This document shows, in pieces, positions 1 to 9,825 of a DNA stretch of 64,000 nucleotides. The notes beneath the pieces were generated by a model that had not been told where the DNA came from, made no database searches, and was given only the letters and a program-made list of their open reading frames with translations. Position 1 is the stretch's first letter; every line of letters starts with the position of its first letter. The stretch is taken from the NCBI GenBank assembly GCA_964034945.1, contig OZ035961.1:61492084-61556083 (forward strand), in the 5' to 3' direction. The translations under genes were made by a program, and so were the position numbers. Source of the stretch: Chrysopilus asiliformis. Lineage: Eukaryota; Arthropoda; Insecta; Diptera; Rhagionidae.

Positions 1-595
1 TATTGTTTCCTTGGAAGTTTCTAGAGCGCGCATTGACTGACGAATTCTTTGTGTATATTGCGGAAATTGGTGACTCGTGCAAATTTCTTGTCTCCGACGA
101 AGCCAATTCCATGCTGATGGCGGTTTTGGACGCTTCTTCGAAAGTGTTATTTTCCTGGGACAATATTTTTTTTTGTATGCTCACGTTATTAATGCCGCAA
201 ATGAAACGATCACGCAGCGCCTCAGGCAAAAACGCCCCAAATTCGCACGTACGAGCCAAATTTTTCAATTCGACAATATAATCCGATATATTTTCATTTG
301 GTTTTTGATCCCGCTTGTTAAATTTAAATCGTTCTAAAATAACCAATCGAGTTGGATTGTAATGTTTTTTCAGTAGATCAATGCATTGCGTATACGTTTT
401 AGTTAACGGTGAATCTGGTACACATAAATTTTTCAACGTGTTGAACGTATCACCCCCGACTAATGTAACAAAAAATGGTAATTTCTTTTCATTTTCGACC
501 TCGTTTATCACCACCAATTGTTCAAACCTTTCCAAGTATGTCACGAAATCACTTTTGGAATCTTCGAATTTTTCAATGCCACCGATCAACGCCAT
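1..595 (-). CDS. gag: Ty3/gypsy retrotransposon gag, partial (runs off left edge)
   Basis: Read on the minus strand, an ATG at 593-595 opens a frame with no stop to base 1, 198 codons. It has the layout of a retrotransposon gag capsid protein: an N-terminal YLERFEQ block, then ERFKFNKRDQ, SDYIVELKNLARTCEFG and LRDRFICGI, which is the conserved core of gag proteins in mag/K02A2.6-like Ty3/gypsy elements. Gag packages the element RNA into virus-like particles. The frame is uninterrupted as far as can be seen. A primer-binding-site-like sequence lies 44 bases upstream of the ATG, in the right place for the start of an element. The zinc knuckle and pol would lie left of the window. The family assignment is by recognised gag motifs; the clade is less sure. 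Confidence 0.85.
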   Translation of the reverse strand, partial: MALIGGIEKFEDSKSDFVTYLERFEQLVVINEVENEKKLPFFVTLVGGDTFNTLKNLCVPDSPLTKTYTQCIDLLKKHYNPTRLVILERFKFNKRDQKPNENISDYIVELKNLARTCEFGAFLPEALRDRFICGINNVSIQKKILSQENNTFEEASKTAISMELASSETRNLHESPISAIYTKNSSVNARSRNFQGNN

Positions 596-638
596 GTTTA
601 ATTGCACTTAAACCAGAACTCTCTCTTTTATTTTTTTT

Positions 639-651
639 ATCCTCGTCGCCA
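639..651 (-). promoter_or_regulatory. Candidate primer-binding site of the gypsy element
   Basis: The minus strand reads TGGCGACGAGGAT just upstream of the gag ATG. It begins with TGG, the complement of a tRNA 3' CCA end, and resembles the serine-tRNA-type priming sites used by mag-like elements. If right, the 5' LTR ends next to base 652. No second LTR copy is in the window to confirm it. Confidence 0.5.
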
Positions 652-700
652 AATGGACTGTTTAGATATTAAAAGATCTGATTCGGTTGAGAGACCAAAC

Positions 701-1924
701 CCAACTAACAATTTTCGTCTCATAAGACTCTACTAGAGTCTTTTGAGAGTTTTCATACAGGGCTATTTCACCCTTGTAGAATGTTACAACTGTTTTATGA
801 ATGGCTCATGAGGCTTAAATGGCGCACTTATGAGAACTTTTTTTTATCTTATGACAAGACATCAGTTCTTTTTGTAAGAGTCACGAAAATCTCACAAGAA
901 CACTATTTGAATTCTAATGAGAGTTTATTGATATTCTCATAAAACTTTCATAACAATTACTTTATGCTTTGCTAAAAAGAGAAGAGTATATAAAAATATC
1001 TAGCCGGTTTTATTTTTGAAGAGTTAAAGTAATTTTTTAAAGAGTAAAAGTTATTTTTGAAGTGTTTATTTATTTTCGGATCCGAGTCATGTCTACGTTT
1101 GCGTATGATAATATTGTATTAGAATTTCATATGACATATATTTTAAATTCTATTTTTTCGGATATATAGACAAAAATTATATGGGGAATGCAGTTTCACT
1201 GATAATATAACATATTTTACTTCGAAAAAACGCGGAACCCCTCGAAAAAATCGAAAAAATGAGATATATTATAAATCGGAAATATAATATGGAAAAATTA
1301 AATGTTTAATATAATTGATCAAACTGTTTCAATTGTTTTAATGCGTTTTTGTTTTTAAAGAAAATAGCTTTTTGCAGTGTTTTTAGGTCCTAATTTACAT
1401 ATATAAGCTGTTTTTGAAATTTCAAAGTTTTACTGTTAAAAAAGATCAAGGGAAAATATGGCGCCTGTTGACGAAGATTTATTTTAAGAATAAAATTCTA
1501 CTAATAAGAACATAAGCTCGCGTTATGCGAGTTTAACTCTTTTATGTCTCATATGAGCATTTTAACAAGTATTTTTATACTTAGACTTTTACAAGCGCGC
1601 TTTTATGAGAATCATACGAATTAACTGCTCATAACATTTTTATTTAAGATTTAAACTCTTTAAGTGTTAAAACTTTATAAAAAATATACAATGAGAACAT
1701 AAGTTTTTAAAGGCTCGCTACAAGAGTTCAAAAATTGCCTTGCTATAAGCGTAAAAGATTCAGTAGCTCTAGTAGCGTCATACTCTTATAAAAAGAACGG
1801 TATCAGAAAAAATTAGAGTGTCATTACAAGAACTATGTTATGAGAGTATCCAGTGTGTTAAGAAAGTTTAATGAGAAGATTTCAAAATTCGTAAGAGTTT
1901 TGGTCTGGAGAGTTTGTTAGTTGG
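701..1924. repeat. 1.2-kb AT-rich segment bounded by an 11-bp inverted repeat
   Basis: CCAACTAACAA at 701-711 is matched by its exact complement at 1914-1924. Between them lie many copies of short boxes like CTCATAA and TTATGAG in both orientations and no credible coding frame. It lies where the 5' LTR of the adjoining gypsy element should be. It could be that LTR, or a terminal-inverted-repeat element inserted in it. I cannot decide without a second copy. Confidence 0.4.
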
Positions 1925-1980
1925 GAAGCCAACTGCCTTTATTGTTCACAACTTGTTACTTAATAAATACATATAAAGCA

Positions 1981-2100
1981 TCTAATTAGAAAGTTTGACT
2001 TCAAACTGGAATTTTGATACAACTGTTCGCCGTTCACTTAAATCACCATACGGATTTTCAATAATTGCCAGACTGGCAATTATAGCTTTTGTTATGTTTT
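1981..2100 (-). mobile_element. Helentron-like short element, 3'-end fragment (copy 1)
   Basis: It matches the last ~120 bases of the nine-copy family described at 7548-8140: a TCACCATACGG block, the palindrome ATTGCCAGACTGGCAAT, then TATAGCTTTTGTTATGTTT. The rest of the element is missing. Confidence 0.75.
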
Positions 2101-2151
2101 AAATAAAAATTTGTTTCCTTAATTTCCTTTTCACTAAAATTTCTTACTTAA

Positions 2152-2385
2152 CACGTTGACGGACAGTTGCGGCTATAGCCGTCAAGTTCAAGTTCACTAT
2201 GTGACATGACGGCAATAGCCGTCCAATACGAAACGGTCGTTTTTAGACACTGCGGCTGTAGCAGCACAAATGTGCATTTACCAGCGTACAAGTAGAAGCC
2301 TAGTGTCAATTTTCGAATTTCACTTGTTTCTACTGTCGAATTTCACTTGTTCGAATTTCACTTGTTTCTACTGTCCGTCAACGTG
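2152..2385. mobile_element. piggyBac-type MITE with TTAA target duplication
   Basis: CACGTTGACGGACAGT at 2152-2167 is exactly complementary to the other end (2370-2385), and TTAA flanks both sides (2148-2151 and 2386-2389). TTAA duplication and short inverted ends define piggyBac-superfamily elements. At 234 bp it is non-coding and must be moved in trans. The inside carries a repeated GCCGTC-type block. Confidence 0.8.
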
Positions 2386-2835
2386 TTAAATATCTATTGG
2401 CGATCGTTGTACGCGGATCCACGTCTTCTGGCCGTCTCTACGAGACAGACACCTGCTTTTTTTAATCAAAAAATAATTATATTAACCCTTCTATTATGTT
2501 CAAATAATACACACACACATAACATGTTCGGGTCATAAAATGACCCACGTGTATTTATCATATAATGCATACAAAATAATCCTAAAATTACAATTTATAT
2601 AGGTACATAATCTTCGCAATAAGGTTTCTGATGGTGGTAGTGTGACGATGGTCTGGACAAACTGCTTTGTTATAAACGTTGCAAGGACCAAAAGTTTTTT
2701 TTCCTTGCCGGGAATAAAGAAATCCCATCACTAATACATCTATAGCCTTAAATTTCAAACTCGTCGGCTCGGAGTAAAAAATTTTTAAATTTTCAGCTGA
2801 TTTTTTACCCGCAGGACACTAACACATGCACAGCA

Positions 2836-3175
2836 TCACAGTAAATACAAAAATCCTGTGACGTTCTCTATACAGAAATTATAGAGTTTACGATCACTCG
2901 CCTTCCTTTTCTTAGTTGGTGGAGAAGCCGCTGTGGATGATGCCTCTTCGGCACGCAAATTTCTAATGATCTTCAGCTCTTGACATATCGGTCCGTACAA
3001 TAATATATGGGCGAACAAGACTTTCGCCTAACTCTTGCAAGAACAGGCGGCGTTTAAAAAGTTTATTATTGTTCCAGGTGGGATGAATTTCAGTCCATAA
3101 TACATATGCGTTAACAACAAATAAATCAACACCGCGACTGACCAGCGATCGGTTTGCCTTCAAAAAAGAATGGGC
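2836..3175 (-). pseudogene. piggyBac transposase, C-terminal remnant
   Basis: Two overlapping minus-strand frames give the end of a piggyBac (DDE_Tnp_1_7) transposase. The first holds DLFVVNAYVLWTEIHPTWN followed by KRRLFLQELGESLV, typical of the last part of the catalytic domain. The second, after a frameshift near 2990, carries a lysine-rich stretch (PPTKKRKASDRK) that in the family precedes the C-terminal cysteine-rich finger. The frameshift and loss of the N-terminal catalytic aspartates make it dead. About 100 of the ~550-600 residues usual for the family remain. Confidence 0.75.
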
Positions 3176-3605
3176 TTTTCACGGAAAAAAATCCGCATAG
3201 TAATCGTTCCTATAAAATATGGGAAAGCGATTCTAGGAGTCATTGCACCACTTTGTAGCAAAGGCTTCCATAAATATTGGAACTAGTCCTAGTTTTCGTG
3301 GAATCATTACTATGTAAATAGGGCTGAGAGAAGAATGGACACATTCCAACAAAAGTAGCACCCGTTCCTAGTTTTTAATGGAGACATTCCTATACTGAGG
3401 GGGAAGCATAGCTATATTATAGAATGGAATCGTTCCCATTGTTTTTAGAAGTGACTCCAATATTATGTAGGACTCAGTACCACAAAAAAATTGGAACGAA
3501 GCCTAAGTATTGGCGAACCCATTCCTATGCAAATAGGATTCAGCGAATATGATTTTTTTCTTCGATTATAATTCACATGTGGTTTGCGAAGTCGGAGTAT
3601 ATATA
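3175..3605. mobile_element. Truncated copy of the ACACGGAAAAAA element
   Basis: It begins TTCACGGAAAAAAATCC and runs closely parallel to 11130-11575 (same blocks GATTCAGCGAATATGA and TATATATAGCTTGGACCT). It stops at about 3605, less than half way through the full copy. It is inserted inside the piggyBac remnant. Confidence 0.65.
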
Positions 3606-3916
3606 GCTTGGACCTCGTGAAGCCGGTGAACACAAGAAGGGTGTGGCATTGCATATTATTTGTCATACAAACACACTACGGGTCACGCCATGACCCGAAC
3701 GTGTCGTGTGTATACAAAACCTATTGCCGTCTACCTGTGAAAGGTATAACAAAAGTAATTGAATTATCATAAAATACGTTACAATTCGTCCCACTGTTCA
3801 AAAGAAATTTGAACTCATGGAATTTTTAATAACGAAAATTTTGGTTTAAAGTTGTTTTGGGTCATGAAATAATTGTGCGTGTGCTATTTTTGTGTTGTAG
3901 CGTAATAGAGCTGATG

Positions 3917-4010
3917 AAATGAGATGAAAGGAGATGAAATGAGATGAAATAAGATGAAATGAGATGAAATGAGATGAAATAAGATGAAATGAGATGAAAT
4001 GAGATCAAAA
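3917..4010. repeat. Tandem 10-bp repeat (GAGATGAAAT)n
   Basis: About nine imperfect copies of GAGATGAAAT, with some units AAGATGAAAT. It is the complement of the larger satellite at 47300-48040 and adjoins a Helitron repeat block. Confidence 0.85.
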
Positions 4011-4014
4011 CGGG

Positions 4015-4425
4015 AAAAAGGATATTTGAGTTATCCTTACAGGACCTTCCGTTTCGAATTTTAAAATTCCAACAGCAGAGCCGTGATCAGCGACCCCAAA
4101 AACCCCATAATGCAAATTTTTCCGGGGCAGAATGGGAAAAGGATATTTATTTTATCCTTTCAGGACCTTCCGTTTCGAATTTTGAAAATCTAATACCGGA
4201 TTCGTGATCAGCGACCCCATTAACCCTATAATGCAAATTTTTCCGGGGAAAAATGGGAAAAGGATATTTTCATTATCCTTACAGGACCTTTCGTTTCGAT
4301 CATTTTGCAAAAAACCGCGTAAAAATCGGTCCAGTCGTTTTTGAGTTTTGTAATCTCAAACGGGCAGACAGACAGACAAACATCCATTTTTAACCGACTT
4401 CCAAAAAGGAAAAGGTTCTCAATTC
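4015..4425 (-). mobile_element. Helitron fragment (5' part, ~120-bp internal repeats)
   Basis: Three units of the internal repeat typified by GACCTTCCGTTTCGAATTTT and by AGGATA/TATCCT hairpins are followed by the block TTTTGCAAAAAACCGCG and a GACA-rich run ending in CATCCATTTTTAACCGACTT. In reverse this equals the left part of the Helitrons at 17526 and 61586. No 3' CTAG end is present, so it is truncated. Confidence 0.65.
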
Positions 4426-4544
4426 CACCTGAATATTTTTTTTTAATGTATGTTCACGCCTAACTTTTTACTGGGTGGACCGATTTTGGTCATCCCAAAG
4501 AGAAAGTTGTAGAGAAAGTTCCTGGTTGGGCCCTGGTTCATTCA

Positions 4545-4829
4545 TGGGCAAAAATGGACCATTAGGGGGGGTACCCCCATACAAACGAAAACGTTTTTTC
4601 CGAATTTCTCAAAAACGGTGCATCTTATCAAAAAAGTCTAAGAACAAAAGTTATTTAGAATATGATTCTATATAAAACTCCCATACATCAAAATCCGATT
4701 CGAATAAATTTTAAAAAATCTTATTGGAAAGTTTGACTTCAAAGTGTAATTTTGGTACAAATGCTCAAATTAAGATACCAATATAGCTATAATTGCCAGA
4801 TTGGCAATTATAGCTTTTGTTATGTTTTT
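4545..4829 (-). mobile_element. Helentron-like short element, 3' fragment (copy 2)
   Basis: Begins at GGGCAAAAATGGACCATTAG and ends with the palindrome and GTTATGTTT tail of the family. The GTCY microsatellite and the 5' half are missing. It lies next to the LINE 3' end. Confidence 0.75.
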
Positions 4830-4833
4830 ACGT

Positions 4834-5033
4834 TGTGTTCAGTACAACACAAGGAAGGTTCTTTTATATATTTCCCCCCTGTTAACCTACCCCTTCAAAC
4901 CCCTCCCTGCTTGGGATATCGAGTAAAATTCTTTGTATTGTGTTCAGTACAATATCTAGAAGATTCTTTTATATATTTCTCCTCTGCGGACTTATTCCCT
5001 CAATAATAATAATAATAATAACTTTATTAGTCA
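4834..5033 (-). mobile_element. 3' end region of the CR1/Jockey-like LINE
   Basis: On the minus strand the LINE ends with AATAAAG (a polyadenylation-like signal) and a (TTA)n tail at about 5005-5024, as in many CR1/Jockey elements with short tandem tails. Beyond it are two ~105-bp direct repeats starting GTGTTCAGTACAA (about 4837 and 4939), whose origin I cannot assign. Confidence 0.55.
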
Positions 5034-5086
5034 ATGACTATTAGTAACAAAAAAATGTTAGTTACAATGATTTCAAAAATGTTCTT

Positions 5087-6838
5087 TTACATATTCAACA
5101 ATAAGTCTTTTACAGGCACTCTTCTTTTTATTCTCCCCAGAAAACCAATCTTTTTCGAGAGATTATTACACAATTTTCCTATATGGCACTTAAAATTCAA
5201 ATTCCGATCGATCACAACTCCTAAATATTTGAATTCATTCACACAGTCAATATTTTCATTACCAATATTAAGTGAAATATTGTTTTCACTATTTAATACC
5301 ATACATTTTGTTTTCTCAACATTCAGTTTCAGTTTATTCATACACAACCATACCATAACTCTATCCAAGTCAATTTGCATTTTCTCTTCACATTCTTTTA
5401 AGTTTTTACCACTTATATATAGCAACGTATCATCCGCAAACAACATCACCTTCACATTCGTTAAAACTCGATCTATGTCATTTATATATAGTATAAAAAG
5501 TAATGGTCCTAATATGGATCCTTGAGGAACCCCTTGCTTAACTTCTAGCGCCTCCGATGTTTCAGATCCGAATTTCGTTTTCTGCGTTCTATCAGTCAAG
5601 TAAGTCCTGAACCAATCATTCTCTTTTCCATCTACACCATACAATTTCAGCTTCGCTAAAAGAATATCTCTATCAATCGTTTCAAACGCTCGCTTAAGAT
5701 CCAAGAAAACAGCTACAATACACTCTCCTTCATCCATTAATTTCTTCCATTCAAATATAAGCCAATTTAACGCAGTTTCGCACGAATGACCGTTCCTGAA
5801 TCCAGATTGTTGTTCGATAAGGCACTCATTCCTTTTGATGTGGTCTTCAAGTTGTTCATGCGCAGCCTTTTCCAATATCTTTTCGTAGATAGGTAGCATG
5901 TTTATTGGTCTAAATTTTCCACATATCTTGGTTACTTTCACCTTTTGCACCGGCAAGACAATACTTTGTTTCCATGTTTTCGGAAATTTTCCAATTTTTA
6001 ATGATTCATTAATAATGTTTAATAAAACAGGCCCGTTGATATTAATTGCATTCAAAATCATCTTCGTATTCATAAAATTAAAGTCACTTTTTTTATTCAA
6101 TTTTTGGCAAATGTTTATTACATGATCCATTGAAATTATTTCAAATTTGAAAACCTCGTCGCAATATTTAGTTGAGGGCAAATTAATTTGCATATTAACG
6201 ATGCTTAGACTTATTTCTCTTAAACTATTAACGAAAAATATATTGAAAGAATTGGCAATCTCTTTCTCATCTTTGACAATCCTCCCTTGAAATTCGACCT
6301 CATTCACTCTCCCCGCCAATTACTAATGTTTTAAGCGTTTTCCACATTTCCTTGCAATCCCCGTATTTATCTTGTATTAGTTGTTGTATATATTTATTCC
6401 TCGCATTCTTAACTACACACTTGTACTCATTTCTGACACTTTTATACTCATTCCAAGATTCATCCGTATTATATATCCTAGCCCGACTGTGATGTCTAAT
6501 CTTCTCTCTTCGCATTGTCCTTAACTCGTCATTATACCATCTTTTATTCATGTCCATACATTCAATATTTTTCACAAATTGCAAAGTTACCTCTTTAATA
6601 GTAGACTCATATTGACTAGCACATTCATCCAAATCACCTATGTTAGCCAAAGATATTACGTTTGCTTGCTCTAATTTCACTAAATATTCATCACAATCAT
6701 ACTTCAAATATTTAATATTTTGTTTTTTCTTACATTCATTTAAAACAACCTTTGCAAAATTGAATTCAATTGTTTCATGATCACTTATGCTCCAATCATT
6801 TCTAACATTCGCGCTCACACATTCCGTATTTGTTATTA
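5087..6838 (-). pseudogene. LINE ORF2, reverse transcriptase part (CR1/Jockey-like), broken
   Basis: Reverse transcriptase for target-primed copying of the element RNA. The piece at 6300-6838 is the linker following the endonuclease (motif SDHETIEFNF). The piece at 5087-6319 has the RT core: SGFRNGHSCETALNW, VFLDLKRAFETIDRDIL (finger/palm with catalytic D), QGVPQGSILGPLLF, and the catalytic box MLFADDTLLY. A frameshift separates the two pieces near 6305. The frame stops at 5087, about 100 residues earlier than usual for the family, so the thumb/C-terminal region is lost. The endonuclease lies upstream, cut twice by Helentron-like insertions. Clade is judged by motif style only; Jockey is the alternative to CR1. 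Confidence 0.85.
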
Positions 6839-6840
6839 TA

Positions 6841-7418
6841 AAAACATAACAAAAGCTATAATTGCCAATCTGGAAATTATTGAAAACCCGTATGGTGATT
6901 TAATTGAACGGCGTATCAAAATTTCATTTGAATTCAAATTTTCCAATAAGATTTTTTTAAAACTTATTCCAATCGGATTTTGATGTATGGGAGTTTTATG
7001 TAGAATCATATCCTGCATAACTTTTGTTCTTACACTTTTTTGATAAGATGCACCGTTTTTGAGTAATTCGCAAAAAACGTATGGGGGGTACCCCCCCTAA
7101 TGGTCCATTTTTGCCCATTAACGAACTTAGCCTCGCATTTTACGAAAAACGGATCTGCGCAAAATTTCAAGTCTCTAGCTCAATCCGTGCGCCCGCAATC
7201 CTCGCCACAGACAGACAGACAGACAGACAGACAGACGGACAGACAGACAGACAGACGGACAGACAGACGGACAGACGGACGGACATGCAAAATTCAATTT
7301 TTTTTATCATTCTAAACACACTGGTGTAATTCATTTTTGTGTGTGATGACGGGATCTTGGCGTTACAAACGGTAAGGCAAAGTTAATATACCCTTTGGTT
7401 TCACCATACGGGTATAAA
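6841..7418 (-). mobile_element. Helentron-like short element, complete (copy 3), in LINE ORF2
   Basis: Full-length ~0.58 kb member, inserted in the endonuclease end of the LINE. On the minus strand it starts TATACCCGTATGGTGA, continues to a (GTCY)n microsatellite (complement of 7210-7283), and ends TCACCATACGG, palindrome ATTGCCAGATTGGCAAT, GTTATGTTT. Dropping it from between adenine runs restores the LINE frame exactly, with no longer target duplication. Confidence 0.85.
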
Positions 7419-7431
7419 AATCAATTAGCGT

Positions 7432-7547
7432 GCTAGAATTTTTTGTCACTCTTGTTGGTTTATCAATCAACTGCGTTAGAGAGTAATCATTCATTATATC
7501 TTTAATTCTTCTTTGATTAGTTTCATTTTTAAGTAAATCAATATTAA
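7432..7547 (-). pseudogene. LINE ORF2 endonuclease, middle fragment
   Basis: This 116-bp piece lies between two copies of the same short element. It encodes LTQLIDKPTRVTKNSSTLIDF, the conserved region of an apurinic-like (APE) endonuclease just before the SDH motif. It joins in frame to the pieces at 8146-8580 and 6300-6838 once the two insertions are disregarded, so the insertions post-date the LINE. Confidence 0.85.
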
Positions 7548-8140
7548 AAACATAACAAAAGCTATAATTGCCAATCTGGCAATCATTGGAGACCCGTATG
7601 GTGATATTCGTATCAAAATTCGAACAGTTGTACCAAAATTCCACTTTGAAGTCCAACTTTCCAATAAGATTTTTAAAAATTTATTCCAATCAGATTTTGA
7701 TGTATGGGAGTTTTATGTAGAATCATATCCTAAATAACTTTTGTTCTTAGAATTTTTTGATAAGATGCATCGTTTTTGAGATATTCGCAAAAAACGTTTT
7801 CGTTTGTATGGTGGGTACCCCCCCTAATGGTTCATTTTTACCCATTAACGAACTTAGCCTCGCATTTTACGAAAAACGGATCTGCGCAAAGTTTCAAATC
7901 TCTAGCTCAATCCGTGCGCCCGCAATCCGCGCCACAGACAGACGGACAGACAGACGGACAGACAGACGGACAGACAGACGGACAGACAGACGGACAGACG
8001 GACGGACATGCAGAAATTAATTATTTTTATCATTCTAAACACACTGGTCTAATTCATTTTTATGTGCGATGACGAGATCTTGGCGTTACAAACGGTAAGG
8101 CAAAGTTAATATACCCTTTGGTTTCACCATACGGGTATAA
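7548..8140 (-). mobile_element. Helentron-like short element, complete (copy 4), reference copy
   Basis: A non-coding ~0.59-kb element. On the minus strand the order is: TATACCCGTATGGTGAAACC with a nearby GGGTATA; a body with the block GTAAAATGCGAGGCTAAG; the microsatellite (GTCY)n before it (complement of 7936-8006); TCACCATACGG; the hairpin ATTGCCAGATTGGCAAT; and TATAGCTTTTGTTATGTTT. Subterminal inverted repeats, a GTCY microsatellite and a 3' hairpin, with insertion between two Ts, are the known marks of Helentron-associated elements such as Drosophila DINE-1. I infer membership of that group; no autonomous Helentron is seen. It interrupts the LINE endonuclease between a GEF and an N codon. 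Confidence 0.85.
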
Positions 8141-8145
8141 AATTC

Positions 8146-8580
8146 ACCACAAATAATTATATTCTATTGAGTATCACAATAAGTTTCGCAAATATCTTCA
8201 AACCAATCACAAAAATAACCAGGCGCATAGCTAGGTGATCTATATACTAGGCCAACTTCACATACTTTTTCTTTGTCAAAAATCTTAACTAAGAGGAACC
8301 ATATCTTCAAGTCATCAGTATATCTACACTTGATTTCATACTGCATGTGCTCTTTCACATACATAATCACTCCACCCGTTCTTTTTGACTCCGAGTCACA
8401 CCGAATACAATAGTAACCATCCATTCTTAACTCTGCATCACATATTTAATTCGTTACATGAGTCTCACATAGAGCAATTACATCAAATTTATCTTCCATA
8501 CAAAGAAATTCTAACTCCTCATAATTTCCTAGGAGTCCTTGGACGTTTAGCGATATACATTTCCATTCATTTAATTGCTA
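8146..8580 (-). pseudogene. LINE ORF2, endonuclease N-terminal part
   Basis: N-terminal half of the APE-type endonuclease that nicks the target. Motifs in order: CISLNVQGLLGNYEELE, DVIALCETH (catalytic E), GGVIMYVKE, VGLVYRSPS, then NIIICGEF, where the short element is inserted. In-frame stops at about 8446-8448 and 8164-8166 inactivate it. The frame starts right at the end of ORF1 (stop near 8578-8580), the usual two-ORF LINE layout. Confidence 0.8.
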
Positions 8581-9675
8581 ATACTTAATCTTTTTTCTTT
8601 CTAACTCCTTTTTCCGTTCATACACTTTGCATAGATTACTTCTTGAATCGTGAAATACATCTAATTTAACACCTAAGTTCTGTACTGCCATTAGACAGTT
8701 GATACATTTTACACTTTCGCTTTTACAGTCCTTAAAATCATGATTTTCTGCACATTTCGAACACACTTTTTCATTCTTGCATTCAATTGCTTTATGGTTA
8801 AAACCTTGACACTTGAAACATCTTTTGACATTTAAGGATTCATACACCATGCACCTTTCCCACCCAATATTTAGTTTGCCCGCTTCAACGACTTTCTTAA
8901 AACTTTCTCCGTCAATTTCAACAACTGCATTATATCGCTTTATATTATTTCTTGCTTTACGGACACTGATTACTTTAAATTCACTATCTTTCATAATTTC
9001 ATTCTGCCCTCGAAGTTTTTCCTCAATTTCAGTCTCATTAATTTCTTCAGATATACCACATATAATCACTTTTGGTTTTCTCATCACCGGTATATTAACA
9101 TCATATTTCTCACTTAGATGTTCTTCAACCGCCTTTTTTAATTCATCCACACAATCATTTTCACACTCAATCGCCACCATACCATTTTGCCTATTGTACA
9201 CTCCATCAATTTTCAATTTACTTGGGTCCACTTTACTTTTTAAATCTGCTTTGGTTTTATTCGATTCTTGAATTTGTTTTGGTTTCAGTATGACACAGCT
9301 TTTTTTAATAGCATCAGCGTAGGTTTTTTTATTATTCTTATCATGGTCTATTTTCCTAACAATTTCATGATTCACACTCACTTTTTTATTTAACTCGTTC
9401 AAATTACTTAAAATGTCTCTTGAATTTTTTGTTTGTTTATCCATATTTGAATTAACAGTTTCAATCAGCTGATCAATTTTGCTATTAATTCCATTTATAG
9501 TTGATTTGCACTCATTGCACACAAACAGAATATTCACATTTTTATTTACCATGTTCATTTCATACTCTGAGAGTTTTGTACATTTGTTGTGAAAAGTTTT
9601 ACCGCACACACCATTGCATGGAAACCCGGCCTCTCCCCTTATGCCCTTCTCGCACCCCTTACAAACGGTCCCCAT
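8578..9675 (-). CDS. LINE ORF1 protein with PHD-like finger and zinc knuckles
   Basis: 365-residue nucleic-acid-binding protein of the LINE. Its ATG at 9673-9675 is the first in frame. Residues ~5-55 form a PHD-like cysteine/histidine finger (CKGCEKGIRGEAGFPCNGVC, HNKC, CNEC). Residues ~60-125 look like a coiled coil (IDQLIETVNSNMDKQT and following heptads). Residues ~200-270 resemble the RRM-like fold common to ORF1 proteins. The C-terminal part has CCHC-type knuckles CFKCQGFNHKAIEC and CSKCAENHDFKDC plus a CINC pair. It is uninterrupted, in contrast to its own ORF2. PHD-bearing ORF1 proteins are known in insect CR1/Jockey-type LINEs. Confidence 0.85.
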   Translation of the reverse strand: MGTVCKGCEKGIRGEAGFPCNGVCGKTFHNKCTKLSEYEMNMVNKNVNILFVCNECKSTINGINSKIDQLIETVNSNMDKQTKNSRDILSNLNELNKKVSVNHEIVRKIDHDKNNKKTYADAIKKSCVILKPKQIQESNKTKADLKSKVDPSKLKIDGVYNRQNGMVAIECENDCVDELKKAVEEHLSEKYDVNIPVMRKPKVIICGISEEINETEIEEKLRGQNEIMKDSEFKVISVRKARNNIKRYNAVVEIDGESFKKVVEAGKLNIGWERCMVYESLNVKRCFKCQGFNHKAIECKNEKVCSKCAENHDFKDCKSESVKCINCLMAVQNLGVKLDVFHDSRSNLCKVYERKKELERKKIKY

Positions 9676-9825
9676 TTGTATACCGTTGTAAATTCGTCTT
9701 TGGGTAACTTTAGTTATCTTCTCACTAGTTTTATTTTATTTTTGAATTTTATGATTTTCGAAACCGCACGAAAAAACGCACTATGTTACACCAAATTTTC
9801 AATACCAACTTGTAATTGTAACTTT

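Larger units (their letters stand above)
2486..3720 (-). mobile_element. Degraded piggyBac element
   Basis: TTAA at 2482-2485 is followed by CCCTTCTATTATGTTC, a piggyBac-like terminus. Both ends carry a subterminal palindrome, GGGTCA(N5)TGACCC at about 2531-2548 and 3679-3695, in inverted arrangement. The transposase remnant lies between, and a second element (3175-3605) has inserted near the 5' side. The right terminus is degenerate, so its edge is approximate. Confidence 0.6.

Noticed and set aside
7081..7329. Frames reading (TDRQ)n or (TDGQ)n on several strands
   Set aside because: They are translations of the GACA/GTCY microsatellite in the Helentron-like elements, not proteins.
8813..9271. 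A 152-codon plus-strand frame opposite LINE ORF1
   Set aside because: It is antisense to a well-supported ORF1 and is low-complexity in Ser/Phe/Leu, a typical mirror of a Lys/Glu/Asn-rich gene.
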